64,000 nt of DNA, taken from the NCBI RefSeq assembly GCF_023667495.1, contig NZ_JAMOZL010000002.1, forward strand, positions 620,001-684,000, read 5' to 3'. The translations under genes and the position numbers were made by a program. Below, piece by piece: positions 34,290 through 43,152 of the stretch (positions are counted from its first letter, which is position 1; every line of letters begins with the position of its first letter). The notes under the pieces were generated by a model. That model saw only the letters and a program-made list of their open reading frames with translations. It had not been told where the DNA came from and made no database searches. This DNA comes from Dyadobacter sp. MSC1_007 (lineage in GTDB: Bacteria > Bacteroidota > Bacteroidia > Cytophagales > Spirosomataceae).

Positions 34290-34392
34290 GGTGTTGTTTT
34301 CTTATGTATTTTACTGGTTGCAAACCTAACAGGAAGCATCTAACTTTGGATGCTATACAACCAATTGTGGGGTACTAACAAAAGTGTAAGTA

Positions 34393-34752
34393 ATGGGATC
34401 CAGAAAAGAAAATTCTACCTACACCAGCAACGAGAAATTCATCATTGAATGCAACCTTACCTACGCTGTCAACAAGATCGGCGGGCGGTGGAAGATTTTA
34501 ATTATCAGCAAGTTGGAGAAAGGTAAAATGCGTTTTGGTGAATTGAAAAAGGAATTTCCCTACATCACCGAGCGCATGCTCACCTTGCAACTCCGGGCAC
34601 TCGAACACGACGGGCTGGTAAAGCGGACCGTGTATGCAGAGGTGCCGCCACGCGTCGAATATGAGCTCACCGAAATGGCCATGGCATTCGGGCCGATATT
34701 CCAGCAGCTCAGCGAGTGGGGCGGGAAGCACCGGAAGCTGCGCGACGCCTGA
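34393..34752 (+). CDS. HxlR family transcriptional regulator
   Basis: A 119-residue protein with the HxlR winged helix: ECNLTYAVNKIGGRWKILII, MRFGELKKEFPYITERMLTL, QLRALEHDGLVKR, and VPPRVEYELTEMAMAFGPIF. The Cys in the entry helix (ECNLTY) matches the redox- or aldehyde-sensing Cys of the HxlR/HypR/YodB group. It likely controls the divergent SDR gene and possibly itself. It is followed 28 bp later by a Crp/Fnr gene. Confidence 0.88.
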   Translation: MGSRKENSTYTSNEKFIIECNLTYAVNKIGGRWKILIISKLEKGKMRFGELKKEFPYITERMLTLQLRALEHDGLVKRTVYAEVPPRVEYELTEMAMAFGPIFQQLSEWGGKHRKLRDA

Positions 34753-34780
34753 ATTTAAATACCAACATTTTCAAAAATTC

Positions 34781-35317
34781 ATGGCAAACGAACATGTACA
34801 AGCTGAATGGGCAAAGTTCGGCTACTTATTCAAAAGGGAGGAATTTCCCGCGAAGACAGTGCTGCTCCCAGAAGGCGAGGTTGCAAAAAAGGTTTATTTT
34901 ATTGAAAAAGGATGTCTGAGACTTTCTTTCAATAAGGATGGCAAAGACATTACTTTTCAGTTTTTCTTCGAAGGAGAGGGTGTTTCTTCGGCAGAAAGTT
35001 TCCGCTATAACCAGCCAAGCCTTTATACAATCGAAAGCCTTGAACCGTCCGTGCTGCATACGCTCACGAAAAAGGATTATTTTGAGATCATCGAAGCGTC
35101 ACCGCTGATCAGGGAAGCGATGGAAGAGCAGACGCTCCAACGGCTGCTGTATGTCGAAAAACTGTTTCTTTCGAGGATCAAAAATAGTCCCGAGGAGCGG
35201 TACAGGGAGTTGCTCGAACAGCACCCGGAAATCCTTCAAAGGGTGCCCCAGCATTACATTGCCTCTTTCCTGGGTATTACTTCGGTCTCTTTAAGCCGGA
35301 TCAGAAACAGGAGATAG
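34781..35317 (+). CDS. Crp/Fnr family transcriptional regulator
   Basis: The frame extends upstream into the HxlR gene; the ATG at 34781 is chosen, giving 178 residues. It has a cNMP-binding fold (KREEFPAKTVLLPEGEVAKK, FIEKGCLRLSFNKDGKDITF) and a C-terminal HTH (VPQHYIASFLGITSVSLSRI). It is the third small Crp/Fnr protein in the window. The downstream neighbour is an epoxide hydrolase gene, 86 bp away on the same strand. Confidence 0.82.
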   Translation: MANEHVQAEWAKFGYLFKREEFPAKTVLLPEGEVAKKVYFIEKGCLRLSFNKDGKDITFQFFFEGEGVSSAESFRYNQPSLYTIESLEPSVLHTLTKKDYFEIIEASPLIREAMEEQTLQRLLYVEKLFLSRIKNSPEERYRELLEQHPEILQRVPQHYIASFLGITSVSLSRIRNRR

Positions 35318-35403
35318 CATTTATTAACAATTGTTATCGCCTGCCGGATGCATGGTGGCGACTTTTGTAATGTTAACAGTCTCACATTCAAAATCTAAAA
35401 ATC

Positions 35404-36573
35404 ATGCAACCATTTAAAATTGAAATCGCCGACAAAGAAATTGATTATCTCAACCAGAGACTTGCCAACACCCGCTGGACCAACCAGACCACGCAAAGCG
35501 GATGGGAAAAGGGTGTTCCCGTCGACTATTTAAAGCATATCACCGATTATTGGCTCAATAAATTTGATTGGAAAAAGCAGGAAGCTGCCCTGAACCAGTA
35601 TCCGCATTTCATTACCGAAATTGAAGGACAGAATATCCATTATTTGCACATTGAGTCCCCCAGGGCAAATGCAGTTCCCTTAATGCTGATCCATGGTTGG
35701 CCGGGATCTTTCGCAGATTTCAGGAGCGTTATTGAGCCACTTTCAAATCCGCAGGACACCGGACAGATTGCATTTGACTTGGTTATTCCGTCTATCCCGG
35801 GCTTCGGATTTTCGGTTCCGGTGAAAGAAAAAGGGTATAATATGTTCAAGATCGCGACGACGTTCGCCAGTTTAATGGAAAGACTGGGCTATGAAAAATT
35901 TGCCGTGCACGGAGGCGATATGGGCGCTGGCATTGCCGGAATCATGTCGGGCGTCGCTGCGTATAACTTGATTGGTACACATATTAATTCAGACTTTTTC
36001 GCGGTAGCCGGGCTAGGCATGTTCCCGTCTGATCATTCTTCATTTACGGAAGCTGAAAAAGCCGGACTGGAACGAATGAAACAATACAAAAAAGACGGGA
36101 CGGCGTATTTGGAAATCCAGGCCACCAGGCCGGAAACGATCGGTATTGCATTGTCGGACAGCCCCGTTGGACAGTTGGCCTGGATGGTTGAAAAATATAA
36201 GGAATGGACCGACGCCGATAAAGCGTTGCCGGAAGACGCCCTTGGTATGGATCAAATGTTGACGAATGTTTCATTGTATTGGTTCAATCAGCTGGGCGCG
36301 TCGACCGCAGCAATCCTCTCCGAAAATATGAGCATGGCATTCAACTGGGGTGGGGGCGATGCACAAGAAGCCAGTCAGTGGACGCCTCCAAGGATTCCGT
36401 CCGCAATCGCCTGCTTTGGTAAAAAAGAAGAAGAAAGCCTGTTGAAGAAACTCACTTCCTTCATGGGCGAACCCGACAGATGGTCTTTTTATGACAAAGG
36501 GTGCCATTTCCCAGCCATGGAAGTCCCCGATTTGCTGGTGGCCGATATCAGGCAATTCTTTTCAGCCATTTAA
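35404..36573 (+). CDS. Epoxide hydrolase (EHN-type alpha/beta hydrolase)
   Basis: The protein has 389 residues and no signal peptide. The N-terminal EHN lid domain covers about 1-85 (FKIEIADKEIDYLNQRLANT, then RWTNQT). The alpha/beta hydrolase core has the oxyanion motif HGWPG (97-101) and the nucleophile elbow GGDMG with Asp172. The probable catalytic His lies in KGCHFPAMEVPDLLV near the C-terminus. The enzyme should open epoxides to diols, a detoxification role compatible with the neighbouring HxlR and SDR genes. Confidence 0.88.
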   Translation: MQPFKIEIADKEIDYLNQRLANTRWTNQTTQSGWEKGVPVDYLKHITDYWLNKFDWKKQEAALNQYPHFITEIEGQNIHYLHIESPRANAVPLMLIHGWPGSFADFRSVIEPLSNPQDTGQIAFDLVIPSIPGFGFSVPVKEKGYNMFKIATTFASLMERLGYEKFAVHGGDMGAGIAGIMSGVAAYNLIGTHINSDFFAVAGLGMFPSDHSSFTEAEKAGLERMKQYKKDGTAYLEIQATRPETIGIALSDSPVGQLAWMVEKYKEWTDADKALPEDALGMDQMLTNVSLYWFNQLGASTAAILSENMSMAFNWGGGDAQEASQWTPPRIPSAIACFGKKEEESLLKKLTSFMGEPDRWSFYDKGCHFPAMEVPDLLVADIRQFFSAI

Positions 36574-36581
36574 ATACAGAA

Positions 36582-36621
36582 GTGTAACCCTGCAAACTAA
36601 CAATTTGCGGGTTTCACTTTT
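36582..36621 (+). terminator. Terminator hairpin after the epoxide hydrolase gene
   Basis: The arms GTG-t-AACCC-t-GCAAA (36582-36596) and TTTGC-GGGTT-t-CAC (36604-36617) pair with one bulge and one T-T mismatch around a 7-nt loop, and are followed by TTTT. Confidence 0.5.
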
Positions 36622-36686
36622 CTGCATTAACAATGCTCAGATCGATCGCTAATTTGTAACTTCGTGTTGTACTAAAATTTTTGATC

Positions 36687-37046
36687 ATGACAGTAGAACA
36701 AATTGCAAACCGCCTGGCGGATTATTGTCGAAATGAGCAATTTAGCGAGGCCCAGGAAGCCCTATATGCCGAAGATGCAGTGAGCATCGAACCTTTCGTG
36801 TTTTCAGGTTTTGAGAAGGAAACCAGGGGGTTGAGTGCCTTGAAGGAAAAAGATGAGAAGTTCAGCTCGATGGTGGAATCCCGATATGGCACCACCGTTT
36901 CCGAGCCCCAGGTCGCCGGAAATTCATTTTCCTTTGTACTAACAATGGATATGAAGATGAAAGGAAGAGATCGCGAATTGCTTAAAGAGATCTGCGTGTA
37001 TACCGTCAAAGATGGTAAAATCATTTCTGAGCAATTCTTTATGTAG
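36687..37046 (+). CDS. SnoaL-like (NTF2-fold) protein
   Basis: The ATG at 36687 starts a 119-residue protein; the in-frame TTG at 36681 is less likely. The layout is NTF2-like: helix VEQIANRLADYCRNEQFSEA, the YAEDAVSIEP segment, and C-terminal strands NSFSFVLTMDMKMKGRDREL, ICVYTVKDGKIISEQFFM. It is close to the SnoaL-domain proteins that are often annotated as hypothetical. Substrate unknown. It converges with the hydrolase gene at 37053. Confidence 0.78.
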   Translation: MTVEQIANRLADYCRNEQFSEAQEALYAEDAVSIEPFVFSGFEKETRGLSALKEKDEKFSSMVESRYGTTVSEPQVAGNSFSFVLTMDMKMKGRDRELLKEICVYTVKDGKIISEQFFM

Positions 37047-37052
37047 GGTACG

Positions 37053-38093
37053 CTAGTTGTGTTGCACCCAGGTCAATATTTTATCAATGTAGCTGCCGCC
37101 ACTTTGCTTACTATTATCGGGACTACCTAAATAGTGATTGCAGCCTACGCATGTATCATATACCAAGTTAGTTTTCCCTAAACGCAGAAATTCAAGCCGA
37201 ACATAATCCAAGCCGTAAATAGGGGAACTATTATCCTGACTGGCAGCAATCATGTAAATCGGAATTGTCAGCTTGCGCAACTGCTCAAAAGGAACGACGG
37301 CACCAAAACTGGCCCAACGTAGGTAAGAATGGCCGCCTGTTTCTTTATCAGTGGCATTCGGATTTTTATAAATTTCAGCAATGCGTTTAAATGAAGCTTC
37401 TACACTATCCTGGGCCTGTTGCTGGGTTAGCTCGCCTTTGGCTGCCGCGATGCGCCAGTTCATGATGCCGTCATAGAGTTGGTTGAGCCCACTTCCGACA
37501 ACGGAGGCAATATGCGTAACCCGCTTGTCTTCAACAGCTAGCGAAGGAACGACCTGTCCACCTTCGGAGTAACCATAGGCCACTATTTTTGTTTTGTCCC
37601 AGAAGCCGTGGTTGATCAGATAACTGATAACGGTTTTAGTCGCCTGTACGCGCCAGTTTAAACTAAGCCGTTTGGTATATTCGGCGGAGGGTTTATGGGC
37701 GAATATAACCTGCGAGGGGTTCTTCTGATATTCCGCGACACTTAGTTCGAGGTTTAATGTATCACAAAAAGAGGTGCCAGGTTTACCCAGGATGACATAG
37801 TGATACTTGTCTTTTGTTTTGCTGAACAATTCGTCACTGAAAGTGGTGGGTGTTGTTACAAATTTTTTCCCTTGAATATAAAGGCACAATGGAAGTCCCC
37901 CGCTACCATTGACTTCAACAACCAAAGGCGCTTTTCGGAGGATATTTACCGTGTCAACATAAAACCGGATGAGGCCTAATTTCTTATCATTGATTGAAAA
38001 TTCCTTCAATCCATACCCCTCGGGAGTTACGGATTGAGCCATCATATTATTTTTTATTAACAATAGGGCAACTAATAGTAGTATTGATCTCAT
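37053..38093 (-). CDS. Secreted alpha/beta hydrolase
   Basis: A 346-residue protein with a signal peptide (ILLLVALLLIKNNMMAQ). The nucleophile elbow is GYSEGG with Ser176. The acid and base are likely Asp in IAASQDNSSPI and His in GCNHYLG. VVEVNGSGGLPLC supplies the oxyanion region. It resembles secreted peptidase/esterase-type hydrolases that follow a prolyl-oligopeptidase-like scheme; the substrate cannot be told. Confidence 0.78.
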   Translation of the reverse strand: MRSILLLVALLLIKNNMMAQSVTPEGYGLKEFSINDKKLGLIRFYVDTVNILRKAPLVVEVNGSGGLPLCLYIQGKKFVTTPTTFSDELFSKTKDKYHYVILGKPGTSFCDTLNLELSVAEYQKNPSQVIFAHKPSAEYTKRLSLNWRVQATKTVISYLINHGFWDKTKIVAYGYSEGGQVVPSLAVEDKRVTHIASVVGSGLNQLYDGIMNWRIAAAKGELTQQQAQDSVEASFKRIAEIYKNPNATDKETGGHSYLRWASFGAVVPFEQLRKLTIPIYMIAASQDNSSPIYGLDYVRLEFLRLGKTNLVYDTCVGCNHYLGSPDNSKQSGGSYIDKILTWVQHN

Positions 38094-38283
38094 AAAAGGG
38101 TTGACAAATCAGATTACATCACAAAAGAAGCATGTTAAGGGATAAAGAGTTGCATTATAAGCTTACAAGACTAGCCATTCCCTGCTTTTATCTTCCAAAT
38201 CGTCATCCGTAACCTGCATTTCTAAGTTTTTGATTAATTTCAAAATTTTGTGCCCGTTACCAACCTGCCGCTAATCCAAACAT

Positions 38284-38874
38284 ATGGAATCTACTGACCT
38301 GTTAAAGCAAATCGAGTTCATCAAGGAAGTGGATAAGCTCAAATACATTCTTCGCAAGACGAAGCTGTTGAATAGCGATCGAAACGAGAATGATGCGGAG
38401 CATAGCTGGCACCTGGCGCTCATGGCCGTTGTTTTGGCCGGTCATGCCAACTTTCCCATTGATCTGCTAAGGGTTATCAAGATGCTCCTGATTCACGATA
38501 TCGTTGAAATAGACGCCGGTGACACCTTTATTTACGATACACAAAAAAACCATAGCAACACCGAGGAGGAAAGAAAGGCGGCCAATCGCATCTTTGGGTT
38601 ATTGCCTGAGGATCAAGCTAGTGAGCTGATCGATATTTGGGAAGAGTTTGAGGAAGGGCAGACAAACGAAGCAAAATTTGCCCGGGCTATGGACCGCCTG
38701 GAACCGCTGCTTCAGAATACCTCCAACAATGGCGGAACCTGGAATGAGTTCGGGGTGAACTATGAAAAGGTTTACCACAAAAAGCAAGTTATTCAACACG
38801 GTTCCGACTCAATCTGGCAATATGCGGAGCAGCTGATCAATGAGAGTGTTGAGAAAGGAATTTTGAAGAAGTAG
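38284..38874 (+). CDS. HD-domain hydrolase (YfbR/HDDC2-like 5'-nucleotidase)
   Basis: A 196-residue protein with an intact HD metal site: His40 in NDAEHSWH, His71-Asp72 in LLIHDIVEIDAGDT and Asp137 in FARAMDRLEP. The spacing and the EHSW and DAGDT motifs match the HDDC2/YfbR group, which dephosphorylates deoxynucleoside monophosphates. The start is the ATG at 38284. Confidence 0.85.
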   Translation: MESTDLLKQIEFIKEVDKLKYILRKTKLLNSDRNENDAEHSWHLALMAVVLAGHANFPIDLLRVIKMLLIHDIVEIDAGDTFIYDTQKNHSNTEEERKAANRIFGLLPEDQASELIDIWEEFEEGQTNEAKFARAMDRLEPLLQNTSNNGGTWNEFGVNYEKVYHKKQVIQHGSDSIWQYAEQLINESVEKGILKK

Positions 38875-38932
38875 GGGGGCATGTACAAAGCGCGGACCAC
38901 TGCGCCTGCATTCAGCGCGATCGATCGCCAGG

Positions 38933-39033
38933 TAACTTACATCGCGATGCCCTGCGCGGGCCGCCCGTAAAATATCCGGGAACTTCCCGGCAGATTTACA
39001 TAAATTGCTTTTTTTACCAAACACCCTTTCCGC
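38933..39033 (+). promoter_or_regulatory. Repeated upstream region of the XRE gene with two palindromes
   Basis: Two perfect inverted repeats lie here: CGGGC-C-GCCCG (38957-38967) and CCGGGAA-C-TTCCCGG (38976-38990). Their centres are 21 bp apart, two helical turns, so dimers could bind side by side on one DNA face. The whole stretch recurs at 48653-48756 with few changes. I infer an operator, most likely autoregulatory for the XRE gene starting at 39034. Confidence 0.55.
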
Positions 39034-39459
39034 ATGACACATACTACCTCCAACCCGAAGATCCACGAAGGCCGCAATTTAAAGCGATTTAGGGAGCTTT
39101 TTAACCTCAAACAGGACGCGCTTGCGTTTGAGCTCGGCGAGGATTGGAACCAGCAAAAAATCTCCCTCCTGGAACAAAAAGAAAAAATCGATTCCGACAT
39201 TTTGGAGCAGGTTGCGGCTATACTTAAAATCCCCGCTGAGGCGATTCGGAATTTTAATGAGGATCAGGCAATTAATATCATTACAACTACTTTCAATGAT
39301 AGGGCATTTGGTAGTTCTGTGAATCACGGAACCATTCAATCAGATCCCATAGACAAGATTATTCAGCTTCACGAGGAAAAAATTGCATTATACGAGCGGA
39401 TGTTGAAGGAAAAGGATGAGATGATGGAGCGGTTAGAGCGGTTGATTGGGAAGGGGTAA
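39034..39459 (+). CDS. XRE-type helix-turn-helix regulator with C-terminal coiled coil
   Basis: A 141-residue protein. The N-terminal lambda-repressor-type HTH spans about 13-75 (LKRFRELFNLKQDALAFELG, NQQKISLLEQKEKIDSD). A short linker (NHGTIQSDPIDKIIQLHEEK) leads into a C-terminal coiled coil (ALYERMLKEKDEMMERLERL) that likely mediates dimerisation. This plan is common among Bacteroidota regulators of unknown targets. It sits directly behind two palindromes, and a decayed copy of gene plus upstream region is found at 48653-48847. Confidence 0.82.
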   Translation: MTHTTSNPKIHEGRNLKRFRELFNLKQDALAFELGEDWNQQKISLLEQKEKIDSDILEQVAAILKIPAEAIRNFNEDQAINIITTTFNDRAFGSSVNHGTIQSDPIDKIIQLHEEKIALYERMLKEKDEMMERLERLIGKG

Positions 39460-39540
39460 AAGAAGGCGTCATCAAAAAAGATGACCCGGAAAGTAAATCA
39501 AGAAAATATCCTTCATATTTGCCCATTTGGGCTTAGATCT

Positions 39541-39626
39541 TATTTGACGGTCATTTGATAAAAAGGCTGTATTGATCGGTTAAGTAGCTGATTATCAATC
39601 AAATTTTATTTGATGGTTATTTGATA
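39541..39626. repeat. Pair of 20-bp direct repeats
   Basis: The 20-mers at 39541-39560 and 39607-39626 (pattern TATTTGAyGGTyATTTGATA) differ at two positions and are 66 bp apart, between the XRE and GH92 genes, each containing two ATTTGA steps. The function is unknown; they may be protein-binding sites or a chance AT-rich repeat. Confidence 0.35.
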
Positions 39627-39644
39627 GACTCAACTTTTACGTCC

Positions 39645-42600
39645 TCACGGTTCACCAGCCGGAAGCGCCCCCAAACCCCAACTCATATTCGGCTCGGGCC
39701 CCATTTCCAGCACCAGCGATCCGCCTTTCAGCAGATCGGATGCTTTGAACCAGAAATTTTGCAGCGGCACACCGTTGAGGGTCGCATTTTGCACGTATAC
39801 ATTTTTGCGGGAAGTGTTTTTGGCTTCGATGGTAAAAGTTTGCCCTCTCCCGAATTGCTTACCGAGGTCAATTATCGCTTTTTCAAACATTGGGCTGCCT
39901 ATTTCGTAAATCGGGTCGAAGCGGGTGCCGCCGTCGGTCTGGAAAAGGCCGAGTGAGGCCATCACGAACCAGGCGCTCATTTGTCCCTGGTCTTCGTCGC
40001 CCAGGTAGGCACTGGAAGTTTCGTAACCGTAATAGCGGTCAATCACCGAGCGGCTCCATTTCTGCGTCAGCCACGGCTTTTTTACCCAATTGAAAAGAAA
40101 GGCAAAATGCATAGACTGCTGGTTTCCCTGCACCACAGGATAGTCCCAGTATTGATCGTTCGGGCCATTGTAGCGCCATTTTACGCTTTCATTAAAACCC
40201 CAGTCGAGCCTTTTTACGAACTCATTTTCGCCTATCATCTTCGCAAGCCCCGGAACGTTTTGCGGGACAAAAAAAGTGAGCTGCCAGGCATTTCCTTCGA
40301 CATAGTGATGGTTAGCCCCGGATTTGAATGGGTCAAAATCGGCCAGCCAGTTCCCGTTTGCGTCCTTCATACGGGCGAACCCGGTTTTTGGGTCGATGAC
40401 ATTTTTCCACCAGTTTCCCCTTTCGCCGAAAGTTTGGTAGTCCTCTTTTTTGCCTAATGCCCTGGCAAACTGGGAAACCGTATAATCGTCGAAGCTGTAT
40501 TCCAATGTGTTCGAGAACCTGCCCTGGTCGTAAGGCACATACTTGTGGTTTAGATAAGTAAGCAAATCCTCATTCCCGGCCCGACCGCCGCCGACCGCTT
40601 GCGGGGCAGTAGTTTGCATTTTGCGAACGGCCTCGTAGGCTTTTTCGACATCATAGCCGCGAATGCCCATCTGGTATGCGCCTACGATGAGAGGCACCTC
40701 GTGCTCGGCAACCATCACCGGAATGTACTCCATTCCCGCCGGTCCTTTCGCGAGCCAGCCGTTGCGGTCGTACATTGCCAGCTGGGATTTAACCCACCGG
40801 TTCGACCATTCGGGCGTGACCAGGTTCCAGAACTGGTTGAGGTTCCAGAACGTGTTCCAGAATGCGTCACAGCCCAATGCGACGTCGTCCTTGTCCTTAA
40901 ATTTGTTGACATTTTCATCCGCGTCCCGCCAGCTTCCGTCCACATCGCTGAACGTGTTTCTGCTTAGCGAGCGGTACATATTGGTATAAAACCGCTCCTT
41001 TTCCCGCATATCATTGCCGGAAATCGACACCCTGCCCAGCAGATCATTCCAAACCTGCTCCTGGTTACTCCTGACCTTTTCAAAATCCCAGCCAAACGGG
41101 TCCGAAATCTCGGTTTTTAAGTTCAGCGACGCATTCTCCACACTCACGTACGAAATGCCCGAGCGTACCTGCACGGCCTTGTTTTTTTTAGTATCAAATT
41201 CCAAAAACATCCCTGCGTTTGCGGCGCTGTCGGCTGCAAGGCTACTCTGCGGCTTTACTACATCATTCAACCAAACACCGTAGTTTTCAATAGGCTGGTC
41301 AAACTCCATCACAAAATGTACCGTGTACTGCTGATCGATGCCGCCAGACCATACATTCGTTGAAAGCTGCTCGCTATACCCCTCGATCCGCCTGTCGCTC
41401 ACTTTGTCGATCTTTACTTTTTTGATCTTGTAACCATATTCGGTAGGGATTTGCAGGTCTACCATGACTCGTCCCGTTTCACTTTTTTGCCAGGTATACT
41501 TCTGAAATGAAGCCCGGGTAGTCGCCGTGAGTTCAGCGGTGATGTCGTTATCTGTCAGATCTACTTTATAATAGCCCAAAGGCGCCTGCTCGGTACTTTT
41601 ATCAAACCGGGAGCGATAGCCTCCGTCGGGATCAGCCTGGTCGCCGATCTTTGTTTGCAACGGCCCGGCTGTTGGGAAAGTGCCGAGTCCGGTCATTGTC
41701 CATTCGTGAATGTGGCTAAACGTCCCTATTGACTCGAAAGTAGGGTCATAACCCGCCTGCCAGCCGCCATTCTGGTTATCCGGACTCAGTTTTACCATAC
41801 TGAAAGGCATCCACGGTCCGGGCGCGATCATCCAGCGCGAATGTCCCGCGCCGAGCATCGTGTTCACATACCCAGCCGGGGTTTTAAGCTTTTGTTTACT
41901 GCGATCAACTTTCCCGGAGCTGACCAATTCGTTATTCACAAAAACCGTGAACTCTCCCTTTTCGGGCCCAGTGACCGCAGGCATAGGCGCTTCGAGTATG
42001 TAGCGCCCCTGTTCTATTTTTTGGGATAAAATCGTTTCTCCGTCCAGCTTCACTTCAACCAGCGGTTCGCCTTCAAGTTGGGTAACGTCGATTAAAAGGG
42101 GGTGAATGAGTTTTCCATCTGCATTCAATTCATAATCAGCGGCTTTTATATTCCGTAGCAATGCACTCCCCGGTCTAGCAAGGGAAGTTTTCGCCGGGCC
42201 TTCCAGTCTCACCTGATCAAAGGCCAGCCAACCTCCACGCAGGGTCGTCAGGACAATTTCGTTGACGCCTTTTTTGATCAGCTTTGACGGGATTTCAATC
42301 TCGACCAATTGCTCTTTGGGGCCAGCCGTAAATCTATCCGGATTTTTAAAACCTGAACCTTTTGCCAGTTTGAACTCCCAGGATTTACCATTTACCAATA
42401 CTTTAAAAAGCGGCGCGTGCAGGGAATCTGTTTCAAGCAGATCCACTATTAGCTTCCATTTCCCGGAAGCTGGTTTCTTCTTAATATCAAACAAAACAGT
42501 GAGAAAATGCGACCTGATCCCCGAGGTGCCACCCGTCCCGCCCCAGCCATTAACAGGGCCAGGAAGCACGTAAGGCCACTCGCTTCCGCTATTCGAACGC

Positions 42601-42800
42601 CCGATGAGGAAGAACTTATCTTCATAACCAAAATCCTTTTCCAGGAAGCGTTTGTACTCACCAGGTGCAAGCGCCATTCCGGACGGGGAATTGTCTGCCT
42701 CGCCGATCTTCCAGATCGTTCTCTGCTTCGCGCAGGCCTGTCCAATGATGAATGTCGACAACAGCAGAACGGCGAACGCCCTAATAAGAAAATGAAGCAT
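39645..42800 (-). CDS. GH92 family glycosidase (alpha-mannosidase type)
   Basis: The ATG at 42800 gives a good signal peptide (MLHFLIRAFAVLLLSTFIIG, then QACA), so the in-frame ATG at 42857 is not used; product 1051 residues. An N-terminal beta-sandwich carbohydrate-binding region (about 25-290, with a lyase-associated fold around KSWEFKLAKGSGFKNPDRF) precedes the GH92 catalytic part. This starts at YVNTMLGAGHSRWMIAPGPW and includes FSHIHEWTMTGLGTFPTAGP and, at about 935-944, DEDQGQMSAW with the expected acidic residues. GH92 enzymes are calcium-dependent exo-alpha-mannosidases. No SusC/SusD pair adjoins it, so it is not in an obvious polysaccharide locus. Confidence 0.92.
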   Translation of the reverse strand: MLHFLIRAFAVLLLSTFIIGQACAKQRTIWKIGEADNSPSGMALAPGEYKRFLEKDFGYEDKFFLIGRSNSGSEWPYVLPGPVNGWGGTGGTSGIRSHFLTVLFDIKKKPASGKWKLIVDLLETDSLHAPLFKVLVNGKSWEFKLAKGSGFKNPDRFTAGPKEQLVEIEIPSKLIKKGVNEIVLTTLRGGWLAFDQVRLEGPAKTSLARPGSALLRNIKAADYELNADGKLIHPLLIDVTQLEGEPLVEVKLDGETILSQKIEQGRYILEAPMPAVTGPEKGEFTVFVNNELVSSGKVDRSKQKLKTPAGYVNTMLGAGHSRWMIAPGPWMPFSMVKLSPDNQNGGWQAGYDPTFESIGTFSHIHEWTMTGLGTFPTAGPLQTKIGDQADPDGGYRSRFDKSTEQAPLGYYKVDLTDNDITAELTATTRASFQKYTWQKSETGRVMVDLQIPTEYGYKIKKVKIDKVSDRRIEGYSEQLSTNVWSGGIDQQYTVHFVMEFDQPIENYGVWLNDVVKPQSSLAADSAANAGMFLEFDTKKNKAVQVRSGISYVSVENASLNLKTEISDPFGWDFEKVRSNQEQVWNDLLGRVSISGNDMREKERFYTNMYRSLSRNTFSDVDGSWRDADENVNKFKDKDDVALGCDAFWNTFWNLNQFWNLVTPEWSNRWVKSQLAMYDRNGWLAKGPAGMEYIPVMVAEHEVPLIVGAYQMGIRGYDVEKAYEAVRKMQTTAPQAVGGGRAGNEDLLTYLNHKYVPYDQGRFSNTLEYSFDDYTVSQFARALGKKEDYQTFGERGNWWKNVIDPKTGFARMKDANGNWLADFDPFKSGANHHYVEGNAWQLTFFVPQNVPGLAKMIGENEFVKRLDWGFNESVKWRYNGPNDQYWDYPVVQGNQQSMHFAFLFNWVKKPWLTQKWSRSVIDRYYGYETSSAYLGDEDQGQMSAWFVMASLGLFQTDGGTRFDPIYEIGSPMFEKAIIDLGKQFGRGQTFTIEAKNTSRKNVYVQNATLNGVPLQNFWFKASDLLKGGSLVLEMGPEPNMSWGLGALPAGEP

Positions 42801-43152
42801 GGATCGAGAAGTATTTTTGTTTGCGAACGGAGAACGGATTACTGCTACAATGTACATACAAAGTTTTCAAGTCAAAGCATTGATGGGGCGAAAAAATACT
42901 CAGAAGTCAGGCTCTTTGATGGAAATTGTGCATTCTTGAAGCAAATTACTGGGTTGTGCTCCTTTTGGGTTTTGTATATACATTCTTATCGTGCGTCGTC
43001 CAGCGGCCAATGACGGAAAAATAAAAGCGAAGACAATTCAAAAGGTAGTATTCTTCTCATAAATTGGTGATTAAGTTGTCAGGAGGCTACTTAATTGATT
43101 TTAGGGTAAACCTTTCGCTTTTTACCAACATTGAAGGAAATTCATTAAAAGT
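42801..43152. other. Intergenic region between divergent GH92 and lipoprotein genes
   Basis: About 350 bp of AT-rich sequence between two divergently transcribed genes. It must hold both promoters, but I could not find a convincing TTG/TAnnTTTG pair, repeat or hairpin. Nothing else is seen. Confidence 0.5.
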
